Shown piece after piece: positions 50,601-59,533 of a DNA stretch of 64,000 bases (the stretch's first letter is position 1; the number at the start of each line of letters is the position of its first letter). The stretch spans positions 6,867,687 to 6,931,686 of the forward strand of contig OZ038435.1 of assembly GCA_964036275.1 (NCBI GenBank). Reading direction: 5' to 3'. The translations under genes were made by a program, and so were the position numbers. The stretch is from Litoditis marina. Lineage: Eukaryota; Nematoda; Chromadorea; Rhabditida; Rhabditidae. The notes beneath the pieces are model-generated. The model had not been told where the DNA came from, ran no database searches, and saw nothing but the letters and a program-made list of their open reading frames with translations.

Positions 50601-53600
50601 TTATTCTGATCGTTGAAATCGTAAACTACGACACGTATGGAGTCCAAATAGCTCATATATGATCGTCCTCTGCATAAGCTCATGTACTTTCAGAATGCCG
50701 CTGCTTCTAACCGCTCCAGAAGCCCATCTGGGCAGTATGGATCCAGAAACCCCATGCCCTACACTTCCGCGGGCAGACCCGGGCAGGCTGTCGGCAGCTA
50801 TCCATCGTCACCTCAGCCGGGAAGCTATCAACCTCCAACGAGTCAACCAGGAGGTTACCCTCGACCTCCCACCTCCCAACCAGCAGGATACCCGTCATCC
50901 ACGACCCAACCAGGAGCCTATCCTTACGGAGCAAGTCAACCGACCGGTTATCCCGGACAACCCGGAGCCCCCTCGGGAGCCTATCCCCAGTACCCTTCTT
51001 CAGGATCTTACCCTCAGGGAGCAGCAGCTTATCCGGGAACCAGTGGAATGAGCGCTGTGAGTTTGTAATATTTAGTCGCAACAAATAGTCAATCTCAAGA
51101 CATATTAACCTAATCAATAATATACCTAATTAGTTTCTTTTGAAAGTATATATTATATATTTCTATTTTTAACCGAATAACATAATATATAACCATTTTT
51201 GTATGATTCTTTTACTTCTAATGTTAAACTCATGTTATTTGATCATATTTATATTCCTTTCTCTGATATAAATTATGCCCGACAGGGAGACTCGTTTTTC
51301 GACTTGTAACCAAAACTAAGTAGGTTACATCTTTATCTTTGCGGAATAATGACCAAAATGCAACTTGAGAGTTTACGAGTAGTTTAGGAGAGAAGGCCAC
51401 AACGGCCGCTGTTCTTGGTCTTTGTAGCTTGCTTGTTGTGTCACATTAGACATGAAACAACTAACTAAATTTCTACAATTGCAAGAAATATTACATTTTC
51501 TTTGAATTGTTCGAAGTTTACCGCAATCATTGCCGGTAGATGAGCGAAACAACAACAAAACATGAACAACAACAAAATAATCACCTAAACATTCTGTCGT
51601 GTCCTAGAGGGTCAGCGCGGGGGCGTGGCCCGAAGAGCGGAGAGATGCGGGTGCCTGGACCTTGGGCTGCGGCTGTCTAATATCTTACTATCATATAATA
51701 AACTATATTAACTATACTTGTATTTGTATCTTCTATAATATGACCAACCATACATATACAATACGTTAGATTGGCGTCTGAGGAGCTAACGGTCACCGAA
51801 GCGCCCGGGTTCCCAAATAGGTTACTGTCAGTCTGATCAGCTGGTGGCAACGTTATTTCATGGAGGTCTTTCGGGAGTAAAAACAACTAACGGTTAACCG
51901 GGACTCTCGTTAAGATTCTCTTTCTAACGTAATTTAGTAAATAACTTTAGTAAATCATATTCATAATAACACTAAATGACAGCCGCCCAGGTCCCAGGTC
52001 TATTTTTTTACCGTTATTATTTTGCCGACATATATTTGTTTCTCATCACACTCCGGTATGTTCATTGTTCATTTTTTTTTATACATATATGTCAGTAGTT
52101 TTTTTCTCGAATGTTGAGATCCGCCCTAGATTTTTTTCGTTTCCCAATATTTCGGATCGGAACCGAGCCAAACGACACAGTGCACGCACTTCCGGTACTG
52201 TGTCAACAAGTAAAGTGAGTTTATAAAGTAAATCGTATTTTATTTAAATAAGAACACGGGAACGGCGGATCAGAAAGAGCCCGGGCGACGGTGGATCGGG
52301 GTTCCGATACTTCTTTTTTTTTCCCTTTCCAATAACTGAACGATCCACCGGAGGCTGAAAATGAAATAATAAGGCCATATATAGTAACATTGAGCTCATG
52401 TAAATATATTTTGGGTACCCATTTGCAAATGTATATTGAATATGTTCTGCACAGTTGATGTGTGAATCTATTCATCCAAATTTTTGTAAAAATTCATTGT
52501 TGAATTCAAAGGCGCCGCCGAAAACATATTTCATCCACACGCGCGCAAATAACCTAAAATACCAGGTTGTGAGTTGAATATGTTCAGGCAAATTGAAATT
52601 ATTATTGTGGTAATGAAACGTTGTTAGCGTTCAAAATAAGAAAATAGGTTCACTTGACAAGTATTTCTTCACACGATTATACATAATTCTAGTATCTGTC
52701 ATCATACCGTAGTCTGTTATTTGCATCCACTATACGATACCGTAGTCTTATTATTCGCCATTGTCCTATGATAAGATGGATGGGAGTCGTAAAGTCGGTG
52801 TCTGTCGACCTTCTGGACAGATGTGATCAACAACAGGGTCAAAGGGTCGAATACTCTCTCTGATTCAGATACTCTCTCACATCACAGCTGCGCATTGATA
52901 CAGCGGCGATAAGAAGATACGCATTTGCATAGGCAGCGCCAGTGGTCGGCTGCAACTCTATTTTCACTATCTAGTCTAACCTCATCGTAAACTGATTAAG
53001 AGTTTCCTACTGTTAGGGTTTATATTATTTCGTTAACAATGTTCTCTTCGAGTATGTGAAGTGAAATTGATTATCAAATGGCTACTCTGAAAGTTCCAGA
53101 CTGTAACGCTCTTGTGGTCCGACGTGCCAAACACTTGTTCGATCAACTTCCTCGCACAGCCAGCTGCCAAGTCTACAGTCAGTAACCAAGAGGTCAGTTG
53201 CGAAAGAGTGAAAAGGTGACAGAGTGAATGGTGAGAACAAAGTTGAGTGGAACACCGGCTATCAACAAAACACCACGCGCCGCATCTACACTTGTTCTGC
53301 ATACTCCACCCACGCTCAGATCAAACCGTACCCCAGGTACAGTAGTAGCGCAACAGCCTACCCGTAGAGTAACTGTTCCAAAAATGATGTCAAACGCAGC
53401 CGCTAAGAATATCGTAGATGAGCTGGCACAACTGCGAAACTTACTCAGTGGTAATGTTCAGCGCACACCCTCAGTTATTGAGACGGCAAAAATATTGGAT
53501 GGCCGCATTGAAAAGTTCTCAGGAGATGGCTCACTCACTATACGTGAGTGGTTGAGCAAATTGTTTGACGTGTTGAAAAGGTTCGGAATACCAGTGGATC

Positions 53601-56600
53601 AAGCTCGCACGATTATCCCTATATACCTGACGGGGCTAGCGCGCGTACGCTATGAAACCATACAAAATGTAGATAATTTGACCTTCGATCAACTCAAAAC
53701 AGAGCTACTAAGAATAATGGCGAATCCAGCTGCTATTGAAGCTGCGCGAGATGAGTTGCAAACCATCAAACAGGGCAGCGAGAGTGTAGGACAATTCGCG
53801 GCCAAAATTCGAACTAAGGCGGGGGTAGCATACGAAAATATGGGAGCACCCTATGTTGAACGACAAATGGTCGATCACTTTCTGCGCGGTGTGAAAGCAG
53901 ACATTAAGAAGTCACTCCGTAGGCAGGTAAAACCGGCTTCTTTGGCAGAAATCGTAGAATTGGCAGAAAAAGAGGCGAGAATTTTGCAGCAAGAGAGAGA
54001 AGAGGAAATGGTCACATTAGAGCGAATCAATGCGCTGAATTTGGAAGAGAAAGTTAACTATTTGGAGAGAAAAATGGAAAATAATGAAACCGCGGCGAAG
54101 AACACTCCCAATAATACTATGGGAAATTCTAGCCCCTCTCACAATCAAACGAACAAAAAGAAAGGCAAGAAAAACAAGTCTCACTCTGATCAACACTACC
54201 AACAACGTGGTAGAGGTGGTCCTGCCAATTATGGTAGAGGGCGTGGACGAGGGGGACGCGGTAGAGGCAACTATTCTGGTTACGGGCAAGGCTATCCGAA
54301 CCCGTGGAATTCTGATCCAAATTATCAAAACTACGGTTATCAAAACCCAAATTTCGGTTATCAAAATCCAAATTTCGGATATCACAATTCAAACTCTCAA
54401 AATTTCGACTATCAGAATCAAAATTATGCCTATGACCAGACCGCCGTCCCCTCAGAAAATTACAATCAGAATACACCAGATCCGTCCACGTCTAGAGGTA
54501 GAGGAAGAGGACGTGGTTCACCCCATTTCTTCCCTCAAGCAAACTGGTTCATAACATTGGCAACCCTTATCTTTTGCATGTGTTCACCTGTCTTCGCAGG
54601 TCCTGAATCTCAGATGTCTCAAATCTGTGGGTTCAGAGAGGGTGGTCAAATCATTATTCCAAAACTAGATCAAAATTGCGACTTTGACGCCAGAACTATT
54701 GAAACAGAGGTGCAGATTTGCGAGCAACGTCAACCTTTCAAATTTCGAGCAACAAAATGCTCTCGCTTGGGAACTAGTATGGAGGTTACCAGTTTCTTCT
54801 TTCGCTTTTGGATGAAAACAACAGCTAGGAACTCATCTAGAGAGGCCATGAAAAGTGATGAGTGCATGCAAATGGGGTCAACTCATATGCACGCAGGCAA
54901 AATGATGAAAGAAATAGTGAAAGGAGTAAGGGTGTCAGAGGTTGAAACCATAGGAAATGATACTATACCGTGGTTTGGAACATCTCTCATAACTAGAAAA
55001 ATGGTAAACTCTGAAGAAGGTACTATATCGTCAATAGATGGTAATCTAGTTTCCTCTACGTTGGGAGAAATGAGTGGTTGTAGGCTGAGTGATGGTTTTT
55101 GTAAGAAAAAGGAATATATCATTGTATGGGACAAAGCCAGTATCCAGAATGTCTGCCCATTTGAAAAAAGCATGCACACAACCGCCCTTGTGTCTCCAAC
55201 AAAAATTGCTCTGCGTGAAAGTGGTGAAATTCTAAACTTCAATGACGATATCACAGCAAAAATGGTGAAATCGGTTGAAAGCTGTAACTTTGAAAACCCT
55301 CAGTTTACGGAAGAGGGACATATTGTGCTAATACCGATTCTGAAAGATCACACAATGGTACAAGATTTTGATTTTACTAACGTCAGAAGTAAAAGAGAAT
55401 GGGTACCGGTACAGGATCGCTTGGGCCGAGTATCAAAATATGAACTGGTCCCAAAGATACCTGTACCCTTGAAAAATCGGATCCGTGTCTTACAGATCTC
55501 TGCACAATGGAACCTAACAAAAATCACGAAGAAAGAACTTCTGAGAGAGGTGAGCTTTTTCAATGTCACGAATGTAATGCTGGCTAACAGAAGGAAGTTT
55601 TACAAGGGTTCTGCATTTGATATAACTCTGCAGACAATTCGTTATGCAGAATATCGAATGTGGCAAGAGCGAAAACTGGCGGAAATTGAAAAACATCGAG
55701 CATTGAACTATGGTGAGAGAGAGTTAAAACGCATTATGGAAATAGGTGTCGTGGATATTTTTGATTCTCTGTTGGCTCAGGAGTTTGAAAACGTAAAAGT
55801 CAACTACACACACGTGAATGCGGAAAAAGCGCCATACTTTGATGTTGATTCATTGGACAAAATCACTTCGTTCGATTTGGGTTACCAGTTGAATATCACT
55901 GAAAAACCACAAGTGATCCATAATATTACCACTTCACCACCGTCACTACCAATAAGCAGTAAGAAAATCGACTCTAGGAATTCTCAGAATTTGACTACTA
56001 CTTCTCCTGAGACACGTACACAACCTTCAACGCAAAATGTACAACTTTCGGTTGAAGAAATTCGCAAAATGGTGCAGAACGAAGTTGAGCAAAAATTATC
56101 TGGCGTTCGTGCCAATCAAAATTTCGTACCTAGAGAAGCCCAGAGCATTTGTCTCAGGTATCGATCTTTCATTCATATCGTACGAACATTCATGGAGAAA
56201 GATCCAACAACAGCGGCTAGACTTCTTTTGAATCGCGCAGATGTTGTAGCAAAACACGTCGGAAAGTCGTTACTGGTATCAGAATGTGAAAAAGTTGAGA
56301 TAACCCATACTTTCTGGAATCGAACAATCAATGAAACTTGCTATGAGTACGTTCCAGTTGAACTAGCCAATTCAAACAAAACTTGGTTCATGAAGCCAGG
56401 TACAAATACTCTAGTTGAGAGTTCATTTCCAATTCCTTGTCCTGCACCCCAAGTAGTATTTCAAGAAAACGGTGTTTGGAGAACTTTTGATGGCGAATTC
56501 CAAATTCAAAACATTCCAGTTCAAGCTAAATCGAGTATCAGTCAGAGCAAGTTTGAGCAGAAGGTTCCCATTTTCTTCGAGAATTTTGGCAGTGAGACTA

Positions 56601-58584
56601 AAACCAGACTGTATCGTGCTATCGATGAAAAATTCTCAGAATTGGTGAACGCTCTCAATCTTTCGGAACAAATCGGAAATTTTGTCGATACAGTGAAAAC
56701 AAAACAACAGTCAGTCGGAAAATCTCTCAGTGAAATTTATGATAATCTTATGGCAGAGATAGACGCAGGCATTGATGACTTTGTAACAAATATTCTCAGT
56801 ATAGTACTTCTCATTCTGTGTTCTACAATATTCATCATTTTTGCCGCCGTTGCTTCCTGTTGTTTGATAAAATGGTACTGCACGAAAAAGCTAACCAAAG
56901 AAGCATTTGAGCTAGTGCAGAAATCACCAAAGCTTTTGAGATCCGCTCTTTCGGTTAACAATGTTCAGTTTGAAGAGGATTGTGAAAGCATAGGCGAAAG
57001 TATCGAAGAAACAGAAGAAGATAAATTCACTGGCTACAAAGCACTGGGCAGTCTCGCGGAAACTTCCGGGGAAACTACGCGAACCAAGGCTACTCCTTCC
57101 AACCTCCCCAGCTGGTTCCAAGAGTACCCTTAGTCCCATTCCATCCTAGTACTCCAGTTATGAGTCAGGTGTACTATTATAATGTTCAAAATTAATAATG
57201 TAGTTTCTCAAAAACTAATCTTTGTCATTTTAGTTTCAACTTATCAACAACTTTTGGATTTTTTTTTAAATATATCTTCATCAAAACAAAACTGTTTTCT
57301 TGTAATGTTCACATCCCATGGTAATAAATCTATAACACACCAAAAGTGTCTAATTTTTTGTTTATAGTACTCAATATTTCTCGTCTATTGTGTTGTTAAG
57401 TCGAGACCCATAAGGTCTCTTTTATTTTACTTTCAGGACAGCCACTTCCAGGAGTTCCACCTTCCAGAGCAGTCAGCATTCGCGGGAGCTCAGCACTCTA
57501 ACGAAGGGGGATGTCGTGTCCTAGAGGGTCAGCGCGGGGGCGTGGCCCGAAGAGCGGAGAGATGCGGGTGCCTGGACCTTGGGCTGCGGCTGTCTAATAT
57601 CTTACTATCATATAATAAACTATATTAACTATACTTGTATTTGTATCTTCTATAATATGACCAACCATACATATACAATACGTTAGATTGGCGTCTGAGG
57701 AGCTAACGGTCACCGAAGCGCCCGGGTTCCCAAATAGGTTACTGTCAGTCTGATCAGCTGGTGGCAACGTTATTTCAATTCAGAGATTTTATAATAGTTG
57801 TGAGTTCAATTTGTTTACAGTATCCCCAGCCGATGGGTTACGCCCAACCAACGGTGTATGCGCAACCAGTCTATCAACAGAGCTATCCTTATGCTGCCCC
57901 GGTTATGTATCCAGGTAAATCAATAAGTACCCCGAAAGTTCATCACATCAGTCTTCACATCAGTTACTGTGCACCAAGGCTGGGTTTGCGAAAAGTTGAA
58001 GAAAATTCGCCAGAATATGGTGCAGGCGGCGTATCAATCCCTCCAGCCTCATGTGAAGTTCGTATGAGTTTCTCATGAGATACCTCATGAACTCCCATGG
58101 TTGTAGCATATCAATCAATAGAATCTCATCAGAAGCCCATAAGACATCTCATGAGTTTTTTTGGTACGCCGTCTGGTAAGAAGAGTAGGGTGTTAGTCAA
58201 CAATTGCACAGTCATGTGGAACATGTTGAACACAGCAGAACTCAAAAACGTGCATTGACAAAGTGCACTAGACCTCATTAGAATGCTAACTTAATGTGAC
58301 TTTTCAATTTATTTCCAGTCTATGTTGAGCAGGTTTTTTCATGGCACCTCTCCTAGATATGCTAATCTCTTCGATTTGAACTGAGTGGGTTTTTTCAATT
58401 CACAAAAAAGTAATTGCAGGTTACTACGGCGGATATGAATACTACGATGACTGTCACGTAAGTTTCTTCGTTTTTGAGAACGGACACTTTTTTCACTTTT
58501 TTTAGCGTTTCAAAATCGAAATTAAATGAGAATATAACGTTTTAGATATCAATATATTTTCAGCATCACCACCATCACTGTTAA
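41673..58584 (+). CDS. galectin-like protein with YPG-rich tail and Cys-His6-Cys end
   Basis: Twelve exons, all in phase: 41673-41699, 42187-42275, 42668-42743, 45448-45564, 45828-45948, 46516-46599, 46873-47060, 50203-50343, 50694-51056, 57821-57914, 58420-58457, 58564-58584, giving 452 residues. Residues 1-145 read as one galectin carbohydrate-recognition domain: FTVQLCSAADIALNMSVP aligns with the usual FxVNL...DIALHFNPR strand, and VYLNDQHLLDFVHRV with the V(F)VNGxHxxxFxHR strand. The canonical H-N-R and W-E-R ligand residues are replaced (ALNMSVP, QFTSEI), so lactose binding is doubtful. Residues from about 172 form a disordered tail of YPG, QPGSY and QPTGYPG repeats, like the N-terminal tail of galectin-3 but placed C-terminally. 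It ends DDC, six His, C. No signal peptide, as usual for galectins. Intron 9 carries a whole LTR element. Confidence 0.82.
42380..42615. repeat. GGTTACC-rich repeat H, copy 1
   Basis: Many GGTTACC/GGTAACC motifs in both directions, plus AATTGTGGTTTTTACCATTA. A related copy at about 46095-46275 shares GTGGTTTTTACCATTAGTTT. Confidence 0.7.
43300..44760 (+). repeat. degenerate repeats with TGACGTCA sites, galectin intron 3
   Basis: From about 43870 to 44720, units of roughly 115-130 bp with CCAGATGACGTCA, GGGATTCAGAAG and TTGACGTCAAAT recur four to six times. Upstream is a CGCGCGCAGCGCGAAGCGCT palindrome (also near 47770) and a (GT)n tract at 43563-43581. No coding signal. Confidence 0.7.
44785..45316. 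repeat. large inverted repeat, arms about 200 bp
   Basis: Left arm 44785-44985 and right arm 45115-45316 are near-perfect reverse complements with a roughly 130-bp spacer. Outer ends read ATTCATGAAAAAGTGGGGGC and its complement. This is either a foldback element or a transposon reduced to its ends. Confidence 0.9.
46095..46275. repeat. GGTTACC-rich repeat H, copy 2
   Basis: AGGTAACCGGTAGGTCACC at the left and GGTTAGGTTACC at the right, with the shared GTGGTTTTTACCATTAGTTT. Confidence 0.65.
47495..47770 (+). repeat. direct duplication of a 106-109-bp unit
   Basis: Units 47495-47600 and 47662-47770 share CTCAGAACAAGCGTCG through CTTCGGGGCGCAATAT with one base inserted. The 61-bp spacer (TCTCTAGATTTGTTGCAA to CAGCCAA) recurs at 49537-49597. 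Confidence 0.85.
47990..48055 (+). repeat. GC-rich GGCGCGGCGT tandem repeat
   Basis: GTGGCGCGGC units between two GCGGCCGC sites. An isolated GC island in AT-rich intron 7. Confidence 0.85.
48263..48830 (-). repeat. two tandem copies of a tRNA-derived SINE
   Basis: Copies at about 48263-48525 and 48565-48830, roughly 270 bp each. On the minus strand each carries TGGCTCAGTCGGCAGAGC (A box), then GGTTCGAATCC (B box), with matching flanks including CACGTGTGGCGCCGTCCAT. The acceptor arms do not pair, so these are not functional tRNA genes. Confidence 0.8.
48953..49535. repeat. inverted-repeat element with nested MITE
   Basis: Arms of about 125 bp, 48953-49078 and 49411-49535, are reverse complements (ACGATGTAAAGTGAGAGACG against its mirror). 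The spacer holds a family A MITE at 49171-49300. Confidence 0.9.
49171..49300 (-). repeat. MITE family A, nested copy
   Basis: GTCACGTGAAACATGTTAAA then CACAGCAGAACTC, inside the spacer of the 48953-49535 inverted repeat. Confidence 0.75.
51595..51860 (+). repeat. 5' LTR of the Gag-Env element
   Basis: 266 bp, TGTCGTGTCCTAGAGG to CAACGTTATTTCA, the same as 57512-57777. Confidence 0.95.
51861..51877 (+). other. primer-binding site of the Gag-Env element
   Basis: TGGAGGTCTTTCGGGAG directly after the LTR. The TGG start fits a tRNA CCA end. I could not assign the tRNA. Confidence 0.6.
51878..53227 (+). other. untranslated leader of the Gag-Env element
   Basis: 1.35 kb without a convincing gene. 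It probably holds packaging and splice signals. Confidence 0.5.
53228..57133 (+). CDS. Gag-Env-like fusion polyprotein of the LTR element
   Basis: One uninterrupted 1,301-codon frame from ATG 53228. Residues 1-290: Ty3/gypsy-type retrotransposon Gag (DGRIEKFSGDGSLTIREWL; YLTGLARVRYE; ELQTIKQGSESVGQFAAKI). Residues 315-435: RG-rich then NPNFGYQ-rich basic tail instead of a CCHC knuckle. Residues 438-455: hydrophobic stretch like an internal signal peptide ending VFAG. Residues 455-1180: Cys-containing ectodomain with several N-X-S/T sites and a furin-like RSKR near 720. Residues 1184-1215: transmembrane helix rich in Ile/Leu, then a Cys-rich KWYC and a roughly 90-residue cytoplasmic tail. This layout is that of a viral surface glycoprotein, but I cannot place the envelope family. 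Pol, normally between Gag and Env, is absent. Confidence 0.8.
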   Translation: MVRTKLSGTPAINKTPRAASTLVLHTPPTLRSNRTPGTVVAQQPTRRVTVPKMMSNAAAKNIVDELAQLRNLLSGNVQRTPSVIETAKILDGRIEKFSGDGSLTIREWLSKLFDVLKRFGIPVDQARTIIPIYLTGLARVRYETIQNVDNLTFDQLKTELLRIMANPAAIEAARDELQTIKQGSESVGQFAAKIRTKAGVAYENMGAPYVERQMVDHFLRGVKADIKKSLRRQVKPASLAEIVELAEKEARILQQEREEEMVTLERINALNLEEKVNYLERKMENNETAAKNTPNNTMGNSSPSHNQTNKKKGKKNKSHSDQHYQQRGRGGPANYGRGRGRGGRGRGNYSGYGQGYPNPWNSDPNYQNYGYQNPNFGYQNPNFGYHNSNSQNFDYQNQNYAYDQTAVPSENYNQNTPDPSTSRGRGRGRGSPHFFPQANWFITLATLIFCMCSPVFAGPESQMSQICGFREGGQIIIPKLDQNCDFDARTIETEVQICEQRQPFKFRATKCSRLGTSMEVTSFFFRFWMKTTARNSSREAMKSDECMQMGSTHMHAGKMMKEIVKGVRVSEVETIGNDTIPWFGTSLITRKMVNSEEGTISSIDGNLVSSTLGEMSGCRLSDGFCKKKEYIIVWDKASIQNVCPFEKSMHTTALVSPTKIALRESGEILNFNDDITAKMVKSVESCNFENPQFTEEGHIVLIPILKDHTMVQDFDFTNVRSKREWVPVQDRLGRVSKYELVPKIPVPLKNRIRVLQISAQWNLTKITKKELLREVSFFNVTNVMLANRRKFYKGSAFDITLQTIRYAEYRMWQERKLAEIEKHRALNYGERELKRIMEIGVVDIFDSLLAQEFENVKVNYTHVNAEKAPYFDVDSLDKITSFDLGYQLNITEKPQVIHNITTSPPSLPISSKKIDSRNSQNLTTTSPETRTQPSTQNVQLSVEEIRKMVQNEVEQKLSGVRANQNFVPREAQSICLRYRSFIHIVRTFMEKDPTTAARLLLNRADVVAKHVGKSLLVSECEKVEITHTFWNRTINETCYEYVPVELANSNKTWFMKPGTNTLVESSFPIPCPAPQVVFQENGVWRTFDGEFQIQNIPVQAKSSISQSKFEQKVPIFFENFGSETKTRLYRAIDEKFSELVNALNLSEQIGNFVDTVKTKQQSVGKSLSEIYDNLMAEIDAGIDDFVTNILSIVLLILCSTIFIIFAAVASCCLIKWYCTKKLTKEAFELVQKSPKLLRSALSVNNVQFEEDCESIGESIEETEEDKFTGYKALGSLAETSGETTRTKATPSNLPSWFQEYP
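57134..57511 (+). other. 3' untranslated part of the Gag-Env element
   Basis: Contains a good acceptor (TTTACTTTCAG, to 57436) and a shifted open frame on either side of a CAG|GTGTAC donor at 57168-57173. Spliced alternative 3' coding ends are possible. It ends with the purine tract at 57503-57511. Confidence 0.5.
57512..57777 (+). repeat. 3' LTR of the Gag-Env element
   Basis: 266 bp, identical by eye to the 5' LTR. Confidence 0.95.
58023..58184. repeat. MITE family D, galectin intron 10
   Basis: GCAGGCGGCGTATCAATCCC at the left and GGTACGCCGTCTGG at the right, with TCATGAG arms. Confidence 0.75.
58190..58322 (-). repeat. MITE family A, galectin intron 10
   Basis: GTTAGTCAACAATTGCACAG at the left, ATTTATTTCCAGTCTA at the right; immediately follows the family D copy. 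Confidence 0.75.
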
Positions 58585-58654
58585 TCGATCAGAAGAACAA
58601 CTATAAACCCATTATTACTGTTAAACTTTGCTTATAAATAGATGTACACAGTAT

Positions 58655-58660
58655 AATAAA
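58655..58660 (+). terminator. poly(A) signal of the galectin-like gene
   Basis: AATAAA 70 bp after the TAA stop. Confidence 0.65.
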
Positions 58661-59413
58661 TGATTCGCGAAGTATTACCACAGATATGTACCAATATTCT
58701 GAAACAGCCATGTGAACCAAACACGTGACCTATTTTTCATCCTGCATTTTTTTCCTGCGCAAGAAATATTACAACAGAAACTACAGACACTGTGAATCCA
58801 CCAAAACGTCGCCACTTTCAATAAAAATATCTTCCCACTTTGTGTGCGGTTCATTCAATAAAACCAACAATATACCACGATGCGGAGGTTTATAGACAGT
58901 AAGTAGGACATGGAGAATACAGAAATTACTGATACAAATGGTGAATAGAAGCTTTATTGACACTGAATGAATGTGAATACGCCGGCGTTACTCGGCCGAC
59001 CCCTCCATGTCGCCGGCGACTCGTCGCCAATATCTGGCAAATTCCACAAGGAACCGCGAATTTCGTTAACCCTGCCAGAACCATTCAACCTATTTTTACA
59101 GTTGACCATTCAACCATTTCTCCATTAACCCTTTTTATGCACAGGTCGCATAAACCAGGTAATTTTTCGAATAACTTCACTTCTAGTTTTCAAAACAAAT
59201 ATCAGTCAATATATAATCCGGATGAGAAAGTGCATCCCAATTGTAACCCAGAACTGTACAGATGCTCTGCTTCGTTTTGGTGTATAAATTTGAGTTTGCG
59301 GTTTTTTTTGTTGCATTTTTTTGAAATTTTAATAGCGGCTGCGCACAAAGAGCGCTATTGCTAGTACACCTGTTTAAATCGCAATATATTCAACTATTTC
59401 AATTGACCTGCTT

Positions 59414-59533
59414 AAAGAAGGACGATTATGTGGTCCAATACCAACGCTTCAGTCATTTAAACTGCAATACTTTTTTCAGTTTCAATTTAAAGGACCGTTG
59501 ACACGGGATTTGACCACATAACCGTCCTTCTTT
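59414..59533. repeat. palindromic MITE family C, copy 3
   Basis: AAAGAAGGACGATTATGTGG at the left; CCACATAACCGTCCTTCTTT at the right; inner arms CATTTAAACTGCAA and CAATTTAAAGGACCG. Confidence 0.85.

Larger units (their letters stand above)
46873..51056 (+). other. Pro/Gly/Tyr-rich tail exons of the galectin-like gene
   Basis: Exons 7-9 encode low-complexity sequence: PPGQPGSLPYPPAGPNAGG, then YPEKPSPYGAAAPRKG, then a 121-residue exon with about ten [P/G]-[G/S]-Y-P or QP-x-x-Y-P units. Exon 10 continues with YAQPTVYAQPVYQQSYPY. Such YPG-type tails self-associate in galectin-3, where they drive oligomer formation; the same here is inference. Confidence 0.85.
51595..57777 (+). mobile_element. 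young pol-less LTR element (Gag-Env)
   Basis: 6,183 bp with two identical 266-bp LTRs (TG...CA) and a 4-bp ATTC target duplication (51591-51594, 57778-57781). A TGG-starting primer site follows the 5' LTR and a purine tract GAAGGGGGA precedes the 3' LTR. The only long frame is the Gag-Env-like ORF. There is no protease, RT, RNase H or integrase. It depends on a partner element for mobility. It sits in sense orientation in galectin intron 9. Confidence 0.93.

Noticed and set aside
57437..57511. An extra galectin exon encoding a Pro-rich segment after TTTCAG
   Set aside because: It lies inside the LTR element, between its ORF and 3' LTR. The host exon at 57821 already joins 51056 in phase.
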